From Thamnidium elegans (Eukaryota; Mucoromycota; Mucoromycetes; Mucorales; Mucoraceae), in the NCBI GenBank assembly GCA_025201345.1, contig JAIXMG010000018.1, positions 434,001 to 498,000 of the forward strand: a stretch of DNA of 64,000 nt, read 5' to 3'. This document shows positions 61,265-64,000 of this stretch, piece by piece (the stretch's first letter is position 1; each line of letters opens with the position of its first letter). The notes under the pieces were generated by a model. It had not been told where the DNA came from and searched no databases. It saw nothing but the letters and a program-made list of their open reading frames with translations. Position numbers and translations under genes: made by a program.

Positions 61265-62937
61265 TTATAATTTTACTGCTGTCCAAAATGCGCAATCATA
61301 TACGTAATTTAGCATGCCGTCTGGATTGGATGTATAGGTTGTAGATACCATACTCTCCTTTTTAATTTTAAAACCAAGTTTCTTTGCTACGTCTTTTACT
61401 TGTTCTAAGCTTAATTCGATTGATGCTTCTCCAGAAGCAGAGTCTTCAAAGTGATAAAGCAAAGGACCTAACAAAAAGAAAAATTAAATATTTGTTCATT
61501 TACATTTTTTTTCTTTCTCTTACCGATATTAATCCAGGTACCGTTTTGTTTCAAAGTCTTGTGAATAACTTCCATATATTCTATAATATTTTTAGCAGTA
61601 TCCATAAAGAAACAAGTGACAACTACGTCCCATGCAGCCTCGTTCTCGGCTTGCTGTCCGTACACCTCAATAAAGTCACCGGCTACCATTGAAAAATCAA
61701 CAGTAGGTGCAAGATTGGTGGGTAAGACGTCCGGAATGGTAATAGCAGTCAATTGTTTTTCATCCGATTTGATGTTGGAGAATGAATTGAGAAATGGATA
61801 AATATTATATTCATTTTGTGTTTTCATTCTATATTGGTTGTATCAGAATTTAAATGTCGCATGTTTTTTTTCTTATTTTTTACTAACCTGTTGAGAACAA
61901 AATGTGATGCAAAGAGCTATTATGCGTTTTTTAAAAGATATACTTTTTTTTTCTTTTTTCTTTTTTTTGTTACGTATATTTCTTACCATGTAATACGAAA
62001 ATTCGTTTCCTGAAAAAAAGGGGAGTGTTTAGTTTCTATAGTAACCACACAATGATTTTTTTTTATTATTATTACCTTGACAACTAAAACCTATAATTAT
62101 TATTTTTTAAAGAGTATAAACAAAACGTCATTTCATGATAGATAATCTTCTTTCTTACCCGACTTGGCAATATCAAATGCCAAACGGCCTAACCCTGCGC
62201 CAGGTACCAAAACACGAATTGCGCCTCTATTTTTTTATGTGAGATTATTTTTTTAAAAAATCGACGTCTTTTTTTTTTTTTTTTTTTTTACCTATCTTCA
62301 TATGAAACATCTTTATAGATCTCGTTTAATTCGTTGATAATGGGACTATATGTTACTTTACGTTCACATTCTCCCTTAATATGACACAAAATTTATTTTA
62401 CTAATCACACACTAAACAAAAACTAAAATAAACACATACCTCTTTTGACCAATCTCTAACAAATTGTCTCAATGTACTTTTTACTTTATCCATATCTGCA
62501 GCAGGAACAATGGGCTTTTTTTTCCCGAAGTTAAAAAAAATAGAAAAATAACGCGTCTTTTTTTTAAAAAAAAAAAGTACACTTACAGGTTCAGACATCA
62601 TAACACTTTGATTACCAAGAAAATCACTTGCATTTTTAACGATATTTCCCAACATAATCATATTTTCTTCAATACATTGGTCTACACGGTTGATTTTTTC
62701 CAAGTAACCAGGTATTAAATCCTTATGGTGTTGTGCGAGTGAATGGTAGTCGCGTCGTCTTCTGTGATTGTGAGTTTGTGCATGACGTTTGTAGTATGCA
62801 AAGGCCGACATGACTTTTATAAGATGGTGTTGTTCTGAATGAGCAAGGTTTTCTGAACCATAAACATGGTCCGAGTCATGAACATGGTCATGGCCATGTT
62901 CATGACCATGTATTGTGTCTTGATGACTATGCTCCAT
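61265..62937 (-). CDS. CARNMT1: Carnosine N-methyltransferase-type enzyme (N2227 family)
   Basis: An AdoMet-dependent methyltransferase of the N2227/CARNMT1 family, whose animal member methylates carnosine. The N-terminus is extremely His-rich (MEHSHQDTIHGHEHGHDHVH), probably metal-binding or a low-complexity tract, and is followed by HLIKVMSAFAYYKRHA, typical of the family. IRVLVPGAGLGRLAFDIAKS is the AdoMet-binding glycine motif, and GNEFSYYMLFASHFVLNR follows across two small introns. Near the end are VDFSMVAGDFIEVYG, VTCFFMDTAKNIIEYMEVIH, GTWINIGPLLYHFED and SIELSLEQVKDVAKKLGFKI, all matching the human protein's order. The first two exons are 62937-62587 and 62514-62440. Introns contain T runs (62271-62290). 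Confidence 0.93.
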
Positions 62938-64000
62938 AATTTATTATTTTAAAAAGAGAAAATCGGACACAATACTACCCCCGCTTTGATGGACCTAAAA
63001 AAAAAAAATCACGCTTTGGTTAAGCCAATTATAGTACAGTATAACATAGTTACGCAAAAAATGGGGTTTTGACATGTGGAGAGGTTAAACACACTAACGT
63101 GAGTTCAACATGGAACACTCTCTATGTTTAAAAATATTTTCTTTTCTAAACAGGAGACATGTTTTTGTAACTAAATCAAAAGAGAGTGATAGACCATTAC
63201 AAAAGCAAATATGTCAATTAGGGAAGAAAACAAAACAAAAACAAAAAAAAGGGGAATGAAGAAATTCGGATGTATGGAATATTGTGTACTGTCAGTGAGT
63301 TGCCCTTTGTATATATTACTCACATACACATATGTATTTTTGAAACTAACTTTTTATTATTTAGCTTGTTTAACAGAAACCCCATTCACCATATGGAATT
63401 AAAGCCATGCTAAAACCGCATGTAAAAAGTTCGGTATAAATAGCATAAATAGTAATTGTATTACCGTTATCTTTTCTTTTTATACGCTCTTTCTGTCAAA
63501 AAAAAACTTATTTCAAGGATTCTTTATACATGTACCCCGCAAGTTCTATTCTTGGCTAACCCGAACCCTTTTTTCTCGATCAAAAGAGTAATATGTATTA
63601 ATGCGCGGCACGTTAAAAAGAAAGTATTAACAGAGATCCCGATCAATTTATAATCGCATGCTGCTGTCAATATAATATTCAAAGTGTTGTACAAAATAAA
63701 ATCGGACCGAATGAACGCGTTGAAAGCTTTATAATTATCTTGGTTCCCGATTCTTTAAGGACCTATATAATGGGGGACGTAAAATGGTGTACCATTATTT
63801 TAGTTCGGGGTCGTATAGATACACAAAAAAAAGTATGTTTTTAGTCATCGAGAATAACCTTGACAGAGAATGCAAAAATATACATGCTTCTAAAAGGAGA
63901 CGACAATTTACGCGTAATTTGGTTTCGTCACTATATCACTGTAAAAACAAATCCCTGTTTTCAGCCTGAAAAAGTTTAAATGACTGAATCTACCACTTGT
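62938..64000. other. Right end of window, no gene recognised
   Basis: The first 100 bases should hold the promoter of the methyltransferase. The rest is AT-rich; the frames at 63211-63402, 63456-63653 and 63784-63969 have no features I recognise. Confidence 0.45.

Overview
This is a stretch of a fungal nuclear chromosome. It is AT-rich and gene-dense, with genes on both strands broken by many short GT-AG introns that often carry poly-A or poly-T runs. The gene content is filamentous-fungal: complex I NDUFS4, LIS1, peroxisomal Lon, Swd2/WDR82 and a cytochrome b5-acyl-CoA dehydrogenase fusion. The Tc1-like transposase relics and an unnamed gene at 6.1-6.8 kb resemble lineage-expanded Mucoromycota (Rhizopus/Mucor-type) families as I remember them. 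I infer an early-diverging filamentous fungus, probably Mucorales, and do not name a genus.

Layout. 0-0.4 kb: the start of a bromodomain protein (minus strand, runs off the window). 1.3-5.6 kb: PMS1-type MutL and ALG5 (minus). 5.7-6.8 kb: a Tc1-like transposase relic beside an intact small gene with a PD-(D/E)XK-like pattern. 7.6-24 kb: POP1, 5-oxoprolinase, Swd2/WDR82, UBC4/5, an NmrA-like protein, a SET-domain protein, an FMO-type monooxygenase and a four-helix membrane protein, several in tightly convergent pairs. 24.4-26.8 kb: an FHA-domain checkpoint kinase (Cds1/Chk2 type). 26.8-30.9 kb: gene-poor, with a small hypothetical protein and a second Tc1 relic. 30.9-39.2 kb: Bax-inhibitor protein, cytochrome b5-acyl-CoA dehydrogenase, glycogen branching enzyme and a Yrb30-like RanGTP-binding protein. 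39.2-50 kb: a repeat-rich block holding a tandem ~0.9-kb repeat unit, a MITE-like inverted-repeat element, a GC-rich island, an acidic repeat protein, a ~1-kb foldback palindrome and a 5'-truncated LINE with a visible target-site duplication. 50-57.2 kb: NDUFS4, peroxisomal Lon and a PDSS2-like prenyl diphosphate synthase homologue whose aspartate-rich motifs are eroded. 57.2-64 kb: repeat remnants, LIS1 and a carnosine N-methyltransferase-type enzyme.

Most genes are conserved single housekeeping genes with no functional cluster. Loose themes are mitochondria and quinone (NDUFS4, the PDSS2-like protein), peroxisome and fatty acids (Lon, acyl-CoA dehydrogenase), chromatin and DNA damage (bromodomain, Swd2, SET, PMS1, Cds1) and glutathione or thiol metabolism (5-oxoprolinase, FMO). 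Exon boundaries were assigned by hand from GT-AG sites and reading-frame continuity. For several genes the exon lengths summed to an exact multiple of three, which supports those models.
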